Shown: piece after piece, positions 15,330 through 29,099 of the stretch
Layout of the letters: each line of letters opens with the position of its first letter
Position numbering within the stretch: the stretch's first letter is position 1
NCBI RefSeq assembly: GCF_031454135.1
Contig: NZ_JAVDQF010000001.1
Coordinates: 2,108,001 to 2,172,000 of the forward strand
DNA length: 64,000 nt
Source: Arthrobacter russicus
GTDB taxonomy: Bacteria > Actinomycetota > Actinomycetes > Actinomycetales > Micrococcaceae
Direction: 5' to 3'
Notes under the pieces: generated by a model
What the model saw: the letters and a program-made list of their open reading frames with translations, nothing else
Databases searched by the model: none
What the model was told of the DNA's origin: nothing
Translations under genes and position numbers: made by a program

Positions 15330-16289
15330 TTACTTTTTCCTTCGGTTCTTACGTTGTGGCTGGCTTCGCTGGCCCTTGGGCTCAATGACTTCTTCGACCT
15401 CGGGTTCGGTCTTCTTCGAGCCGATCAGCGGCAATCCTTTGGCGACGCGGCGCTGCATGTATTCCTTGTATGCAGGCGATCCGGGCGTCGGCATCCTGCG
15501 GATCACGAAGAACTGCTGGCCCATGGTCCACAAGTTGGTCGTGGTCCAGTAGATCAAGACGCCGATCGGGAAGTTGATGCCGCCGATGCCGAAGACCAAC
15601 GGCAAAATGTAGAGCATCATCTTCTGCTGCCGCATGAACGGCGAAGCCATGGCGTCCTCGGACATGTTCTTCGCCATGATCTGCTTCTGCGTGATGAACT
15701 GGGAGGCGATCATGGCCAGAATCATGATGATCGAAAGGACGATCACCGAAACGTTCGGATCGCCACCCTGAACCTGCGGCAGAAAGGCCTTCGACAGCGG
15801 AGCGCCGAAAATATCCGACTCGTCGAACTGCTTGACCTGCGCCGCGCTCAACAGTCCGATTCCCTTGCCGTCCTGATTCGCCTGAGCCACTCCGGAGAGC
15901 ACCTGGAACAGCGAGAAGAAGAACGGCATCTGGATCAGGATCGGCAAACACGCACTGAATGGATTGGTGCCGTGCGATTTGTACAGCGCCATCTGCTCCT
16001 GTGCCATCGCCTGGCGGGAAAGCTGATCGGTTTTGCCCTTGTACTTGGTTTGCAGCTTCTTCATTTCCGGCTGCAAAGCCTGCATGCCGCGCTGCGCCTT
16101 GATCTGCTTCACGAACACCGGGATCAGCGCGGCCCGGATCACCAGCACCAAGCCGATGATGGACAGCGTCCAGGTCCAGCCGCTCTCCCCGGGCAGGCCC
16201 AAAAACGTCAGCCCCTCATGGAAGCCGACCATAATGGCCGAAACCAGCCACTTGAATGGGAACAGAATTGTTCCGAAGATATCAGGCAC
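15330..16289 (-). CDS. yidC: Membrane protein insertase YidC
   Basis: A 319-residue Oxa1/YidC insertase that places proteins into the cytoplasmic membrane alone or with SecYEG. It has the actinobacterial short form: hydrophobic N-terminal segment, helix WTLSIIGLVLVIRAALIPVF with the conserved groove arginine, coiled C1 loop (QPEMKKLQTKYKGKTDQ) and three further helices. The basic C-terminus (QRKNRRKK) is ribosome-contacting in homologues. A GTG start is used, after GAGGGG. Confidence 0.95.
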   Translation of the reverse strand: MPDIFGTILFPFKWLVSAIMVGFHEGLTFLGLPGESGWTWTLSIIGLVLVIRAALIPVFVKQIKAQRGMQALQPEMKKLQTKYKGKTDQLSRQAMAQEQMALYKSHGTNPFSACLPILIQMPFFFSLFQVLSGVAQANQDGKGIGLLSAAQVKQFDESDIFGAPLSKAFLPQVQGGDPNVSVIVLSIIMILAMIASQFITQKQIMAKNMSEDAMASPFMRQQKMMLYILPLVFGIGGINFPIGVLIYWTTTNLWTMGQQFFVIRRMPTPGSPAYKEYMQRRVAKGLPLIGSKKTEPEVEEVIEPKGQRSQPQRKNRRKK

Positions 16290-16312
16290 TTACTTTTTCC
16301 CCTCGTGAAGCA

Positions 16313-16699
16313 TCAGGCAGCCCGGTTCGATGAACCAAGGGACTCGGTGCGGTCAAGCTCATTGTTCAGGTAGCGTTCCGGGTGATTCAACATCACGATC
16401 CGAGGAGTGGATTCCCTCGGCAACCGGGCAAAATCTCGGTGGTCGTGCGCCGGCACATGATCGATTCCGCCAGCTGACCAGGGGTGGCAGCGAATCAGCC
16501 GCCGGGCAGCGAGATAGCTTCCCTTGACGGCCCCGTGCACGGTGATCGCTTCCAGCGCGTAACCGGAGCAACTCGGAAAATAGCGGCAAACTTGGCCGTA
16601 GAGCGGTGATATCACCGCGCGGTATCCAGTCAGGACAGCAATGAGCACGGTGCGCGGCAAGCGCCAAACGAAGCGGAAAACGCTCCTGACCACCTTCAC
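16313..16699 (-). CDS. yidD: Membrane protein insertion efficiency factor YidD
   Basis: A 128-residue peripheral membrane protein with the diagnostic cysteine motif [20 protein letters not shown] and [12 protein letters not shown]. The N-terminal amphipathic helix is basic. It assists YidC. Its ATG overlaps the rnpA stop codon by four bases (ATGA). The C-terminal 35 residues extend beyond the usual end of the family and look poorly conserved. Confidence 0.94.
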   Translation of the reverse strand: MKVVRSVFRFVWRLPRTVLIAVLTGYRAVISPLYGQVCRYFPSCSGYALEAITVHGAVKGSYLAARRLIRCHPWSAGGIDHVPAHDHRDFARLPRESTPRIVMLNHPERYLNNELDRTESLGSSNRAA

Positions 16700-17097
16700 T
16701 CATTCGCTCCTTGTTCGACTGCGGACCGTGCCGGGCTTGGAATCTTGGCAAAGGACGCCCGGAATGCCGACGCGTAATCGTCGTGCAGCTCCTGCCAGCT
16801 GGAGCCGGCAGCCGGCGGCAACGCCCGGACGACAATGCTCAACCCTTTTGGGTACTGCAAAACAGTAGGAGCGGCCATGGCCCGCAATCTGCGTCTGACG
16901 CGATTGCGGGTAACAGCAGTTCCCACTGTTTTGGCGACGATGAATCCGACCTTGCTGGGCACTATTGTCCCAGAAGTCGGCTCCACAGGCTCAACGAGTG
17001 TATATAACACCAAGTTCCGGCGCCCAGATCGGGCACCGGAACGGACGGTGTTGGAAAACTCGCTCGCCGTGCGAAGTCGGTTAGCGATCGGCAACAT
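16696..17097 (-). CDS. rnpA: Ribonuclease P protein component
   Basis: A 133-residue basic protein that binds RNase P RNA and aids 5' maturation of tRNAs. The family signature is visible ([20 protein letters not shown]), as is the N-terminal [14 protein letters not shown]. It lies between rpmH and yidD, the nearly universal arrangement. Confidence 0.95.
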   Translation of the reverse strand: MLPIANRLRTASEFSNTVRSGARSGRRNLVLYTLVEPVEPTSGTIVPSKVGFIVAKTVGTAVTRNRVRRRLRAMAAPTVLQYPKGLSIVVRALPPAAGSSWQELHDDYASAFRASFAKIPSPARSAVEQGANE

Positions 17098-17171
17098 GGC
17101 TGGCTCTGAATTCCCGCCGAAGCGAAATCACTACCGACACCTTGCGCGATCCCTACCGAAACTCAGCAGGT

Positions 17172-17309
17172 CTAAGCGGAAAGCTCGGTACGGCCCTTGG
17201 TACGGCGGGCGGCCAGGATTGCACGGCCTGCGCGAGTACGCATGCGCAGTCGGAAGCCGTGCTTTTTGGCACGACGGCGGTTATTCGGCTGAAAAGTCCG
17301 CTTGCTCAC
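17172..17309 (-). CDS. rpmH: 50S ribosomal protein L34
   Basis: A 45-residue ribosomal protein starting at GTG ([19 protein letters not shown], ending KGRTELSA). The sequence is almost invariant across bacteria ([15 protein letters not shown]). Upstream in-frame codons lack homology. It is the first gene of the leftward rpmH-rnpA-yidD-yidC-jag-rsmG-parA-parB series. Confidence 0.97.
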   Translation of the reverse strand: MSKRTFQPNNRRRAKKHGFRLRMRTRAGRAILAARRTKGRTELSA

Positions 17310-17421
17310 GGTGGTCAACTCCAAGAAAATCTTGTGGCGCGCCGAGGCTGTTGCGACTGGGGAAGTAACAGGCCGACGCTGAAATATCGCGTGCCTGAAA
17401 ACAGACACAAAGGACTTCACA

Positions 17422-17451
17422 ACGTTAGGCCATCCCGGACCCGCCAGTCAA
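17422..17451 (-). promoter_or_regulatory. Candidate rpmH promoter
   Basis: On the minus strand TTGACT (17451-17446) and TAACGT (17427-17422) are separated by 18 bases, a good match to a housekeeping sigma promoter. The leader to rpmH would be about 110 bases. Confidence 0.5.
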
Positions 17452-17669
17452 ACTGACCCCTGCTCCGCTGCTGGACGAAAGCCGCTCGGCAGCCCGCCCC
17501 TGAGAGGTTTTCCACAGCCGCGGGATACCGGCCAATCCAGCTACCGTCTGCTCAACTTCATCACCTACTCTTGTTCAGTGACCTCTTATCCACTGGTTGT
17601 GAATAACTCTGTGGATGACAATGCCGGAATCGGCCCGGGGGCATCGATGACGTCAAGTAGGGGATTTGA
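17452..17669. other. rpmH-dnaA intergenic region with DnaA boxes
   Basis: Contains TTATCCACT (17586-17594), TGTGAATAA (17598-17606, reverse of TTATTCACA) and TGTGGATGA (17610-17618), plus TTTTCCACA near 17509. Closely spaced boxes just upstream of dnaA fit autoregulation of the dnaA promoter and may form part of a bipartite origin. Confidence 0.7.
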
Positions 17670-19073
17670 GTGAACGCTGAAAGCAACAACGACATTGCCG
17701 GTTCGTGGCGCAAGGTCGTCAAAATCCTCGAGCAAGACGAGCATGTATCGCCGCGGCAACGCGGTTTCATCACCCTGGCCCAGGCACAGGGGCTGATCGG
17801 GTCCACCTTGTTGCTGGCGGTGCCCAATGAGTTGACCCGGGAGGTGCTGCAGAACCAGATCAAGGGATCCCTGGACCTGGCCCTGCGCGAAGTCTTCGGC
17901 GAAGACGTGCTCTGCGCGATCAGCATCGACACCGATTTGACCCCGGTGGCCGAAGAAGAACGCGAACTGGACGAGCCGGTGGAACCTTCTGAGGAGTCTC
18001 GGCCCCAGCCCACTCCGCCGAGCACTTCGAATGAGTTCGGCCGTTTGAATCCGAAATACATCTTCGACACGTTCGTGATCGGCCAATCGAACCGCTTTGC
18101 CCATGCCGCAGCGGTCGCCGTCGCGGAGGCGCCGGCGAAGGCGTACAACCCGCTGTTCATTTACGGCGATTCGGGACTGGGCAAAACGCACTTGCTGCAC
18201 GCGATCGGGCATTACGCCCGCCGGCTCTACAACGGCATCCGGGTGCGGTATGTGAATTCCGAGGAGTTCACGAACGAGTTCATCAACTCGATCCGGTACG
18301 ACGAAGGCACCAGCTTCAAGACCACCTACCGGAACGTCGACATCTTGCTGATCGACGACATCCAGTTCCTCTCCGGCAAGGAAGCAACCCAAGAAGAGTT
18401 CTTCCACACCTTCAATGCGCTGCACAACCACAACAAACAAGTGGTGATCACCTCCGATCTGCCGCCCAAACAGCTTTCCGGTTTCGAGGAACGGATGCGT
18501 TCGCGCTTCGAGTGGGGACTGCTCACCGATGTCCAGCCGCCCGAACTGGAAACCAGAATCGCGATCCTGCGCAAAAAGGCCATCGGCGAAGGCCTGCACG
18601 CACCGGATGACGTGTTGGAATACATCGCCTCGAAAATCTCCACCAATATCCGTGAGCTCGAGGGCGCGCTCATCCGGGTCACCGCGTTCGCTTCGCTCAA
18701 CCGACAGCCGGTCGACGTCGGGCTGGCCGAAACAGTTTTGAAGGACCTGATCACCGACGACGGCGACCAACAGATCACCGCGGCCACGATCCTGGGCCAG
18801 ACCGCTTCGTACTTCAAGCTCAGTCTGGAAGAACTGCGGTCCAAATCCCGGACCCGGACTCTGGTCAACGCCCGGCAGATCGCGATGTACCTCTGCCGCG
18901 AATTGACCGATCTGTCGTTGCCGAAAATCGGGCAGGAACTCGGCGGACGCGACCACACCACGGTGATCCATGCGGACCGCAAAATCCGCGAACTAATGGC
19001 CGAGCGCCGGACCATCTTCAATCAAGTCACCGAACTGACCAACTTGATCCGGCAGCAACAACGCGAAAACTGA
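17670..19073 (+). CDS. dnaA: Chromosomal replication initiator DnaA
   Basis: A 467-residue AAA+ initiator. Domain I spans about residues 1-90, and a short acidic domain II runs to about 120. Domain III has Walker [10 protein letters not shown] (166-174) and Walker [10 protein letters not shown]. Domain IV carries the DnaA-box recognition signature [16 protein letters not shown] start follows TGAGTG. It is flanked on both sides by DnaA boxes, marking the origin. Confidence 0.98.
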   Translation: MNAESNNDIAGSWRKVVKILEQDEHVSPRQRGFITLAQAQGLIGSTLLLAVPNELTREVLQNQIKGSLDLALREVFGEDVLCAISIDTDLTPVAEEERELDEPVEPSEESRPQPTPPSTSNEFGRLNPKYIFDTFVIGQSNRFAHAAAVAVAEAPAKAYNPLFIYGDSGLGKTHLLHAIGHYARRLYNGIRVRYVNSEEFTNEFINSIRYDEGTSFKTTYRNVDILLIDDIQFLSGKEATQEEFFHTFNALHNHNKQVVITSDLPPKQLSGFEERMRSRFEWGLLTDVQPPELETRIAILRKKAIGEGLHAPDDVLEYIASKISTNIRELEGALIRVTAFASLNRQPVDVGLAETVLKDLITDDGDQQITAATILGQTASYFKLSLEELRSKSRTRTLVNARQIAMYLCRELTDLSLPKIGQELGGRDHTTVIHADRKIRELMAERRTIFNQVTELTNLIRQQQREN

Positions 19074-19550
19074 GTGCTATCGGCCAAGCCTTGCCGCACG
19101 CACTTTTTAACACCTGTGGAAAAACCTGTGGACTACGAGGTGGACAACCGGGCGGATTCTGGTGACAACTCGGAGGGAGCTTGTGGATCCGCTAAAAGCC
19201 ACAGAAGTTGTCCACTGGGCAAAGCTGAGCAATGCGTGCTGAACCAACATCTTGTACACAAGGCAGTTCGCCTGGATTCCAAGCCCCAGCAGAGTTATCC
19301 ACAGTATCCACAGCAGTTATTAACACTACGAATCACAAAAAATTGATTCCATCAGATAACAAATACCACGGACCGCGAACCGCCCCGAGCTCCGGCTTCC
19401 GGACGCCGTGCGGCCAGAAGCTCGGTAAACCCCATGGATCCGGTGCACATGGACGAATGCCGTGCAGAAGCGGCTAAGCTGTTGAGCAATATGTAATTCC
19501 CGGCGTCTTCGCTGGGTACCGATGGATGCGAAGAAAAGGGGCGCCCTTCT
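19074..19550. other. Probable oriC (dnaA-dnaN intergenic region)
   Basis: A 477-bp gap holding at least seven DnaA-box-like sites on both strands: TGTGGAAAA 19115, TGTGGACTA 19127, GGTGGACAA 19139, TGTGGATCC 19182, TTGTCCACT 19208, the perfect TTATCCACA 19295-19303 and TATCCACA 19305. They are followed by an AT-rich tract at about 19313-19372 (TTATTAACAC, CACAAAAAATTGATT), a likely unwinding element. The combination is the classic actinobacterial origin. Confidence 0.88.
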
Positions 19551-20675
19551 GTGAAATTCCGAGTCGAACGGGATGTTCTCAACGATGCTGTGGGCTGGGC
19601 AGCCCGAGCACTTTCGCCCCGGCCACCGGTTCCGGTGCTTTCCGGACTCCTGCTCAAGGCCGAAGGGGGGACGCTGAGCCTGTCGAGCTTCGATTACGAA
19701 ATTTCCGCCCGCTTGGAAATCGCCGCAGACGTCACCGAACCCGGAACGATTTTGGTCTCCGGCCGCTTGCTCGCCGATATTTGCCGGAGCTTGCCGGCCG
19801 CGCCGGTCGAAGTCAGCACCGAGGGCTCGAAGGTCATCCTGAGCTGCCGAAATTCGCGCTTCAATCTGGCCACCATGCCGGAAGCCGACTACCCCGAATT
19901 ACCGGCCCTGCCGGAAATCAGCGGGACGGTGCCCGGCGAGGCGTTTGCCCGGGCGGTCTCCCAGGTCACGGTGGCGGCCAGCAAAGACGACACTTTGCCG
20001 ATCCTGGCCGGCGTCAAAATCGAGATCGAAGACGATCTGATCACCATGTTGGCTACCGACCGTTACCGGTTGGCGATGCGCGAGGTGAACTGGAAGCCGA
20101 CGACGCCGGGCATCTCGACCTCGGCATTGGTCAAGGCGAAAACGCTGAGCGAAGTTGCGAAGACCTTGGGCGGCGCCGGCGACATCAACATCGCGCTGTC
20201 CTCCGATTCCGAACTGATCGGTTTCGAAAGCGGCGGCCGGCGGACCACGTCCTTGCTGGTCGACGGGGACTATCCGAAGATCCGGTCGCTGTTCCCGGAA
20301 AACACGCCGATCCATGCCACGGTGGAAACTGCGGCGCTGGTCGAGGCGGTACGCCGGGTCGCGTTGGTCGCTGAACGGAATACCCCGGTGCGGTTGGCGT
20401 TCAGCGACGGCCAGGTCGGGCTCGACGCCGGTACCGGTGAGGACGCGCAGGCTTCGGAAGCCTTGGAAGCGGCCCTGACCGGAGAAGAAATCACGGTCGC
20501 GTTCAATCCGCACTACCTCAGCGAAGGTCTGGGCGCGTTCGAGAGCAAATACGTGCGTTTTTCCTTTACCTCCGCACCCAAACCGGCCATGATGACAGCA
20601 CAGCAGGACATCGACGGCGACGACCAGGACAGCTACCGGTACCTGGTGATGCCGGTCAGGTTGCCCAACCAGTAA
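19551..20675 (+). CDS. dnaN: DNA polymerase III subunit beta (sliding clamp)
   Basis: A 374-residue three-domain clamp that encircles DNA and tethers polymerase. It starts with the conserved VKFRVERDVLNDAVGWAAR at GTG and ends with the typical YLVMPVRLPNQ. The motif DRYRLAMREVNW is present. It is placed immediately after oriC. Confidence 0.97.
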   Translation: MKFRVERDVLNDAVGWAARALSPRPPVPVLSGLLLKAEGGTLSLSSFDYEISARLEIAADVTEPGTILVSGRLLADICRSLPAAPVEVSTEGSKVILSCRNSRFNLATMPEADYPELPALPEISGTVPGEAFARAVSQVTVAASKDDTLPILAGVKIEIEDDLITMLATDRYRLAMREVNWKPTTPGISTSALVKAKTLSEVAKTLGGAGDINIALSSDSELIGFESGGRRTTSLLVDGDYPKIRSLFPENTPIHATVETAALVEAVRRVALVAERNTPVRLAFSDGQVGLDAGTGEDAQASEALEAALTGEEITVAFNPHYLSEGLGAFESKYVRFSFTSAPKPAMMTAQQDIDGDDQDSYRYLVMPVRLPNQ

Positions 20676-20716
20676 TCGGCCTCGGCGGCTCAGCAACAGT
20701 TCTAAAGAAAAGGGTC

Positions 20717-21604
20717 ATGATGCACATCGGTCTCATTGGTCTTGGAAAAATGGGTTTCAACATGCGTGCCCGGTTGCGCCAGGCCGGCATCGAGGTGACC
20801 GGTTTCGACCGCAACCCGGAAGTGACCGACGTCGAAACCATCGATGCCTTGGTCGCCGAGCTGCAGGCTCCGCGGATCATCTGGGTGATGGTTCCTTCCG
20901 GAGCGATCACCGATTCGGTGATCGCGGAACTCGGCGAAAAACTCAGCCCCGGCGATCTGGTGATCGACGGCGGCAACTCCCGGTTCACCGAAGACCAGAA
21001 ACATGCCGCCGAATTGGCGGAAAAGTCGATCAAATTCCTCGATTGCGGGGTTTCCGGCGGAATTTGGGGACTGGAGAACGGCTACGGCCTGATGGCCGGC
21101 GGTTCGGATGAGGACATCGAAACCGCAATGCCGATTTTCGATGCTTTGCGCCCCGAGGGTGACCGCGCCGACAGCTTCGTGCACGTGGGCGGGGTCGGTG
21201 CCGGGCACTACGCCAAGATGGTGCACAACGGGATCGAATACGGATTGATGCAGTCGTATGCCGAAGGCTATGAGCTGTTGGCGGCCAAGGACATCGTGAA
21301 GGACCTTCCCGGAACTTTCCGGGCTTGGCAAAAAGGCACGGTAGTGCGCTCCTGGTTGCTTGATCTGATGGTCAAGGCCCTCGATGAAGATCCCGGTTTG
21401 GCGGCCATCGACGACTACGTCGAAGATTCCGGCGAGGGCCGCTGGACGGTTGAAGAAGCAATCGCCAGCGCGGTCCCGGTGCCCGCGATCACCGCCGCGC
21501 TCTATGCCCGGTTCGCCTCGCGTGAAGACAACTCACCCGCTATGCGAATGGTTTCCGCGCTGCGCAACCAATTCGGCGGCCACGCGACCAAACCGGCCAA
21601 ATAG
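20717..21604 (+). CDS. gnd: 6-phosphogluconate dehydrogenase, decarboxylating (short form)
   Basis: A 295-residue enzyme of the short (GndZ/YqeC-like) group converting 6-phosphogluconate to ribulose 5-phosphate. It has the Rossmann motif [12 protein letters not shown], the signature [12 protein letters not shown], the substrate-binding [19 protein letters not shown] and the catalytic Lys/Asn region [13 protein letters not shown]. Two adjacent ATGs are possible starts. Its position between dnaN and recF is typical of actinobacteria. Confidence 0.95.
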   Translation: MMHIGLIGLGKMGFNMRARLRQAGIEVTGFDRNPEVTDVETIDALVAELQAPRIIWVMVPSGAITDSVIAELGEKLSPGDLVIDGGNSRFTEDQKHAAELAEKSIKFLDCGVSGGIWGLENGYGLMAGGSDEDIETAMPIFDALRPEGDRADSFVHVGGVGAGHYAKMVHNGIEYGLMQSYAEGYELLAAKDIVKDLPGTFRAWQKGTVVRSWLLDLMVKALDEDPGLAAIDDYVEDSGEGRWTVEEAIASAVPVPAITAALYARFASREDNSPAMRMVSALRNQFGGHATKPAK

Positions 21605-21605
21605 T

Positions 21606-22814
21606 GTGTATCTAGAGCGGCTTTCGCTGACTGATTTCCGGAGCTACAGCCAAGCGGATCTGTCTTTGCAGCCCGGGGTCACGGTTTTCCTGGGCTCCAA
21701 TGGCTTGGGCAAAACCAACCTGGTCGAGGCACTGGGTTATTTGAGTTCTTTGGGATCGCACCGGGTCTCCAACGACGCGCCGCTGATTCGTTTCGGCGCC
21801 GAACGGGCGCTGATCCGGGGCCAACTGGTCCGCGGAGCGCAGCAGCTGAGCCTGGAAGTCGAAATCAATGCCGGCCGGGCGAACCGGGCACGGATCAACC
21901 GGGCGAACCCGGTGCGCGCCCGGGACATCCTGGGCTTGTGCCGGAGCGTGCTTTTCGCACCCGAAGACTTGGCCCTGGTCAAAGGGGATCCGGGCAACCG
22001 GCGCCGATTCCTGGATGATCTGCTGCAGTCGCTGCACCCCAAATATGCCGGGCTCCGTGCCGACTACGAACGGGTGCTCAAACAGCGCAATGCTTTGCTC
22101 AAATCCGCCCGCGGGCAGCGTGGTCTGCGCCGGGATGCGCCGCCGGAATTCCTGGCCACGCTGGAAGTCTGGGACCATCATCTGGCCACCCAAGGAGCGC
22201 AGCTGTTGGCAGCGCGATTGGCATTGTTGGAGCAGCTCAAACCGGAAATGGCGCGTTCCTATGCCGAGCTGACCGACGGTTCGAAAGTCCTGCGGGCACA
22301 CTACCGTTCATCGCTCAGCGGCTATCAGGAGGACAGTGGCTTCCCGGAGGAAGCCGGCAGCGCGGCCGGGCCGGGTGATGACGATTCCCTGGTGCACAGC
22401 ACTGCGGAACAACTGACCGAACAGTTTTTGGCCGCATTGGCCACTGCCCGGCCGCGGGAATTGGAACGCGGGTTGACCCTGGTGGGTCCGCACCGGGACG
22501 AGGTCGAACTGGTTCTGGGCAATGCCCCGGCAAAAGGGTACGCATCGCACGGTGAAACCTGGTCGGTCGCACTGTCCTTGCGGCTGGCCTCCTACTACGT
22601 GCTCAAAGCGGACCAGGAGCTCGAAGCAGCGGACCCGATTTTGATCCTCGACGATGTATTCGCCGAGTTGGACGCCGCACGGCGCAGCCGGCTGGCCGGC
22701 ATCGTGGCTGCTGCCGAACAGGTGCTGGTCACGGCTGCGGTGGCGGAAGACGTCCCCGAGGAATTGTCCGGAGCCCGGATCAGGGTTTCCGCAATCGGGG
22801 TCGTCGATGGCTGA
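21606..22814 (+). CDS. recF: DNA replication and repair protein RecF
   Basis: A 402-residue SMC-like ATPase that loads RecA at gaps. Walker [12 protein letters not shown] is at residues 29-39, the family motifs [13 protein letters not shown] and GPHRDEVEL are present, and the signature/Walker B region ends with [12 protein letters not shown]. The GTG chosen begins the conserved [14 protein letters not shown] one base after the gnd stop; the frame is open further upstream but overlaps gnd. Confidence 0.96.
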   Translation: MYLERLSLTDFRSYSQADLSLQPGVTVFLGSNGLGKTNLVEALGYLSSLGSHRVSNDAPLIRFGAERALIRGQLVRGAQQLSLEVEINAGRANRARINRANPVRARDILGLCRSVLFAPEDLALVKGDPGNRRRFLDDLLQSLHPKYAGLRADYERVLKQRNALLKSARGQRGLRRDAPPEFLATLEVWDHHLATQGAQLLAARLALLEQLKPEMARSYAELTDGSKVLRAHYRSSLSGYQEDSGFPEEAGSAAGPGDDDSLVHSTAEQLTEQFLAALATARPRELERGLTLVGPHRDEVELVLGNAPAKGYASHGETWSVALSLRLASYYVLKADQELEAADPILILDDVFAELDAARRSRLAGIVAAAEQVLVTAAVAEDVPEELSGARIRVSAIGVVDG

Positions 22815-23382
22815 GCCGGAAGATCCGAAAACCGGGGCTCCGGAGCATCGCGATCCGGCGTCCGATCCTGAGCTCGATGCCGCCCAAGCGGCATTGAACC
22901 GGATGCGGGAAGCCGCGCAGTCCCGAGGCGAACGGCGGGTGCGCAGTGCCGCAGCCCTGAACAGCAGCCAGGCCAAACAGCGGCAGAGCGCAGCCCAGCG
23001 CGCGGCCCGGAAGAACAGTCCGTCCGGGCGCGATCCGCAAGGGTTGGGCGGGATCGTTTCGCGAATGGTCGCCGAACGCGGTTGGTCCGCTCCAGTGGCC
23101 GTGGGGTCAGTGATGGCGCAGTGGGATTCCTTGGTCGGGGCTGACATCGCGGCGCACTGCCGGCCGGAGTCATTCAGCGGGACGGTGTTGCATGTACGCT
23201 GCGATTCCACCAGTTGGGCGACTCAGCTGAGGTTGCTGTCGAGCAGTTTGCTGGCCCGGTTCAGCGCGGATTTGGGCGCCGGCGTGGTGACCAAAATCCA
23301 CGTTCTGGGACCGACCGCGCCGAACTGGCGCAAAGGCGGGCGCACCGTGCAGGGACGGGGACCGCGGGACACTTACGGGTAA
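22807..23382 (+). CDS. dciA: DciA-like (DUF721) protein
   Basis: A 191-residue protein. The N-terminal 70 residues are polar and Ala/Arg-rich, and the C-terminal DUF721 domain contains [24 protein letters not shown] and [19 protein letters not shown]721 proteins replace DnaC/DnaI as loaders of the replicative helicase where those are absent. The ATG overlaps the recF stop by eight bases. The position between recF and gyrB is conserved. Confidence 0.9.
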   Translation: MAEPEDPKTGAPEHRDPASDPELDAAQAALNRMREAAQSRGERRVRSAAALNSSQAKQRQSAAQRAARKNSPSGRDPQGLGGIVSRMVAERGWSAPVAVGSVMAQWDSLVGADIAAHCRPESFSGTVLHVRCDSTSWATQLRLLSSSLLARFSADLGAGVVTKIHVLGPTAPNWRKGGRTVQGRGPRDTYG

Positions 23383-23409
23383 ATGTCCGAACGGCCCTTA
23401 GCGGGCTGA

Positions 23410-25749
<2,340 letters not shown>

Positions 25750-25812
25750 AGCTGTTTCGACAACACCTTCCGACCAGGGTTTTGAACCCGAGATTTTGAA
25801 CGGGGCCGCACG

Positions 25813-28410
25813 ATGAGCGACGAGAACGACGAAATCGCTGAGATCGGCGAAGTATTGGAAGCCGAGATCCTCACCGATCGGGTCGAGCAGGTAGACCTGC
25901 AGGCCGAAATGCAGCGGTCCTACTTGGATTACGCGATGGCCGTGATCGTGGGCCGCGCTTTGCCCGACGTCCGGGACGGGCTCAAACCGGTGCACCGCCG
26001 GGTGCTGTACGCGATGTACGACGGCGGTTACCGGCCGGACCGGTCGTTCAACAAATGTGCCCGTGTGGTCGGCGAAGTCATGGGCCAGTACCACCCGCAC
26101 GGCGACATGGCGATCTATGATGCGCTGGTGCGTCTGATCCAGGACTGGGTCATGCGGTACCCGCTGGCCCTGGGCCAGGGCAACTTCGGCTCCCCGGGCA
26201 ACGACGGTGCGGCAGCACCGCGGTACACGGAAACCAAGATGGCTCCGCTTGCCATGGAGATGGTGCGCGACATCGACAAGGAAACCGTCGATTTCCAGGA
26301 CAACTACGACGGCAAGAACCAGGAGCCGGCCATTCTCCCGGCCCGTTTCCCGAACCTGCTGGTCAACGGATCCTCGGGCATCGCCGTCGGCATGGCCACC
26401 AACATTCCGCCGCACAACCTGCGTGAAGTGATCGACGGCGCGCAGTGGTACTTGGCGAATCCGACGGCGAGCAAAGAAGAACTGCTCGAGGCCCTGATCC
26501 AGCGGATCAAGGGACCGGACTTCCCCACCGGGGCGCAGATCCTGGGCCACCGCGGCATCGAAGACGCGTACCGGACCGGCCGTGGCTCGATCACCATGCG
26601 CGCCGTGGTCAACGTCGAAGAAATCCAGGGCCGCACCTGCCTGGTGGTCACCGAATTGCCCTACCAGGCGAATCCGGACAATCTCGCGATCAAGATCGCC
26701 GAATTGGTCAAAGACGGCAAGATCGCCGGCATCGCGGATCTGCGCGACGAGACGTCCGGCCGCACCGGGCAGCGGCTCGTCATCGTGCTCAAGCGCGATG
26801 CGGTGGCCAAGGTGGTGCTGAACAACCTCTACAAGCACACCTCGCTGCAGGAGAACTTCAGCGCGAACATGCTCGCGATCGTGGACGGCGTGCCGCGCAC
26901 GCTGAGCGTGGATTCGTTCATCCGTTACTGGGTGACGCATCAGTTGGACGTGATCGTCCGGCGCACCCAGTACCTGCTCCGGCAAGACGAAGCCCGGGCG
27001 CACATCCTGCGCGGACTGCTCAAGGCCTTGGACGCGTTGGACGAGGTCATCGCCTTGATCCGTCGCTCGCCGTCGGCCGAAGAAGCCCGTTCCGGCTTGA
27101 AGAAGCTCCTGGACATCGACGATCTGCAGGCCAATGCGATTCTGGACATGCAGTTGCGCAAGCTCGCTGCCTTGGAACGCCAGAAGACCTTGGACGAACA
27201 CGCCGAGATCGAAGCGCGGATTGTCGAGTACAACCGGATCCTCGGCTCCGAGGACGTCCAACGCGGCATCATCAGCGAGGAGCTGCGCGAGATCGGGGAG
27301 AAGTTCGGCGATGACCGCCGGACCCAGATCATGCTCGGCTACGACGGCGACATGAGCATCGAAGACCTGATTCCGGAAGAGGAGATGGTCGTCACGATCA
27401 CCCGCGGCGGTTACGTCAAGCGGACCCGGAGCGACAACTACCGCTCCCAGCACCGCGGCGGCAAGGGCATCAAGGGTGCTCAGCTGCGCGGGGACGACGT
27501 CGTCGAGCACTTCTTCGTCACGACGACCCATCATTGGCTGCTGTTCTTCACCAACTTGGGCCGGGTGTACCGGGCCAAGGCGTATGAACTGATCGAAGCC
27601 GGACGTGATGCCAAGGGCCAGCACGTGGCCAATCTGCTGGCTTTCCAGCCGGACGAAAAAATCGCCCAGGTCTTGGATCTGAAGGACTACCAGCAATCGC
27701 CCTACCTGGTGCTCGCGACCAAGAACGGCTTGGTGAAGAAGACCCGTCTGGAAGACTACGACACCAACCGTTCGGCCGGTGTGATCGCGATCAACCTGCG
27801 CGAAGAAGACGAACTGGTCTCCGCCCAGCTGGTTTCCGAAACCGACGACCTGTTGCTGGTTTCCCGCAAGGGGCAATCGATCCGGTTCACCGCGACCGAC
27901 GAGGCATTGCGGCCAATGGGCCGGGCCACCTCGGGGGTCACCGGAATGAAGTTCCGCAGCGACGACGAATTGCTCGCCGCCGATGTGGTCACCGAGGATT
28001 CCTACGTCTTCATCGTCACCGAAGGCGGGTACGCCAAGCGGACTGCGGTGGAGGAATATCGTACCCAGGGACGAGGCGGGTTGGGTATCAAGGTTGCCAA
28101 ACTGGTGGAGGACCGGGGCGACTTGGTCGGTGCCTTGATCGTGCAGGACGACGACGAGGTCCTGGTGGTCATGGAGGGCGGCAAAGTAGTCCGTTCCAAC
28201 GTCTCCGAAGTGCCCGCCAAGGGTCGTGACACGATGGGCGTGATCTTCGCGAAACCGGACAAGAACGACCGGATCATCGAGGTCGCTCGGAACAGCGAAC
28301 GGGGCTTGGAGAGCGAAGAGTCCGAGGATGAAGTACCGTTGACTGAAGACCAGACGGCCGAAGGCCAGACTGAGACTGGTACCGAGGAGGCACCGATTGA
28401 GCACGAATAA
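25813..28410 (+). CDS. gyrA: DNA gyrase subunit A
   Basis: An 865-residue subunit. The catalytic tyrosine is Tyr138 in APRYTETKM, the breakage-reunion region includes [12 protein letters not shown], and the C-terminal beta-pinwheel carries the GyrA box [11 protein letters not shown]. The residue matching E. coli Ser83 in the quinolone-binding helix is Met99 ([13 protein letters not shown]). The last 40 residues are acidic. DUF3566 starts inside its end. Confidence 0.97.
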   Translation: MSDENDEIAEIGEVLEAEILTDRVEQVDLQAEMQRSYLDYAMAVIVGRALPDVRDGLKPVHRRVLYAMYDGGYRPDRSFNKCARVVGEVMGQYHPHGDMAIYDALVRLIQDWVMRYPLALGQGNFGSPGNDGAAAPRYTETKMAPLAMEMVRDIDKETVDFQDNYDGKNQEPAILPARFPNLLVNGSSGIAVGMATNIPPHNLREVIDGAQWYLANPTASKEELLEALIQRIKGPDFPTGAQILGHRGIEDAYRTGRGSITMRAVVNVEEIQGRTCLVVTELPYQANPDNLAIKIAELVKDGKIAGIADLRDETSGRTGQRLVIVLKRDAVAKVVLNNLYKHTSLQENFSANMLAIVDGVPRTLSVDSFIRYWVTHQLDVIVRRTQYLLRQDEARAHILRGLLKALDALDEVIALIRRSPSAEEARSGLKKLLDIDDLQANAILDMQLRKLAALERQKTLDEHAEIEARIVEYNRILGSEDVQRGIISEELREIGEKFGDDRRTQIMLGYDGDMSIEDLIPEEEMVVTITRGGYVKRTRSDNYRSQHRGGKGIKGAQLRGDDVVEHFFVTTTHHWLLFFTNLGRVYRAKAYELIEAGRDAKGQHVANLLAFQPDEKIAQVLDLKDYQQSPYLVLATKNGLVKKTRLEDYDTNRSAGVIAINLREEDELVSAQLVSETDDLLLVSRKGQSIRFTATDEALRPMGRATSGVTGMKFRSDDELLAADVVTEDSYVFIVTEGGYAKRTAVEEYRTQGRGGLGIKVAKLVEDRGDLVGALIVQDDDEVLVVMEGGKVVRSNVSEVPAKGRDTMGVIFAKPDKNDRIIEVARNSERGLESEESEDEVPLTEDQTAEGQTETGTEEAPIEHE

Positions 28411-28903
28411 CTCGAATTCCAAGCCCGCTGGGGGCGCCCGGGTGAGCGCCCCGGCACGTCCACCGCAGCGGCCGACGTCGAGCTCTTCTTCGGTTTCGCA
28501 AAGCCGCCCCGCCCTGGTCAAGCCCGCTCCGAAGGCCAAGGTCCGCCGGGCCCGGCTGCAGGTTTCCCGGGTCGATCCCTGGTCGGTGCTGAAGATGGCG
28601 TTCTTGCTGTCGGTGGCGCTCGGGATCATCACCGTGGTGGCTGCGATCGTGCTCTGGACGGTACTCGATCTGACCGGATTGTTCGGCCAGATCAACACCT
28701 TGATGAATGACATCCAGGGGTCCGAGGGTGGCGCATTCGACGTCAAGAAGTTCGCTTCGCTGGGCCAGGTGGCCTCCTTCGCGACGATCATCGCGGTGGT
28801 CAATGTGGTTTTGTTGACCGCTTTGTCGATGCTTTCCGCGGTCTTGTACAACATCTCCGCGACCTTGGTCGGCGGCATCGGGGTCACCCTGACCGACGAC
28901 TGA
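28397..28903 (+). CDS. DUF3566 membrane protein
   Basis: A 168-residue protein starting at TTG after GAGGAGG and overlapping gyrA by 14 bases. The N-terminal 60 residues are Ser/Pro/Ala-rich. Two membrane segments follow ([20 protein letters not shown] and [20 protein letters not shown]) with the family motif [11 protein letters not shown]3566 is found after gyrA across actinobacteria; the mycobacterial counterpart has been linked to cell elongation. The mechanism is unknown. Confidence 0.92.
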   Translation: MSTNNSNSKPAGGARVSAPARPPQRPTSSSSSVSQSRPALVKPAPKAKVRRARLQVSRVDPWSVLKMAFLLSVALGIITVVAAIVLWTVLDLTGLFGQINTLMNDIQGSEGGAFDVKKFASLGQVASFATIIAVVNVVLLTALSMLSAVLYNISATLVGGIGVTLTDD

Positions 28904-29000
28904 ACCTGGCTGGATTCGGCCGGCACCGGTTCTGGGCCTGCAGATTTTGGCAGCACGGGATGATGCTGTAGAGTTTTATCTCGGCCCGAGAGGGTCGTGG

Positions 29001-29074
29001 GGGCGTATAGCTCAGGCGGTTAGAGCGCTTCGCTGATAACGAAGAGGTCCCAGGTTCAAGTCCTGGTACGCCCA
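29001..29074 (+). tRNA. tRNA-Ile (GAT)
   Basis: A 74-base cloverleaf with acceptor GGGCGTA/TACGCCC, D-arm GCTCAGGCGGTTAGAGC, anticodon arm CTTCG-CTGATAA-CGAAG with anticodon GAT, and T-arm CCAGG-TTCAAGT-CCTGG. CCA is not encoded. This is the standard position downstream of gyrA. Confidence 0.97.
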
Positions 29075-29099
29075 CGGATCCTACTAAGCAGGAGGAACG

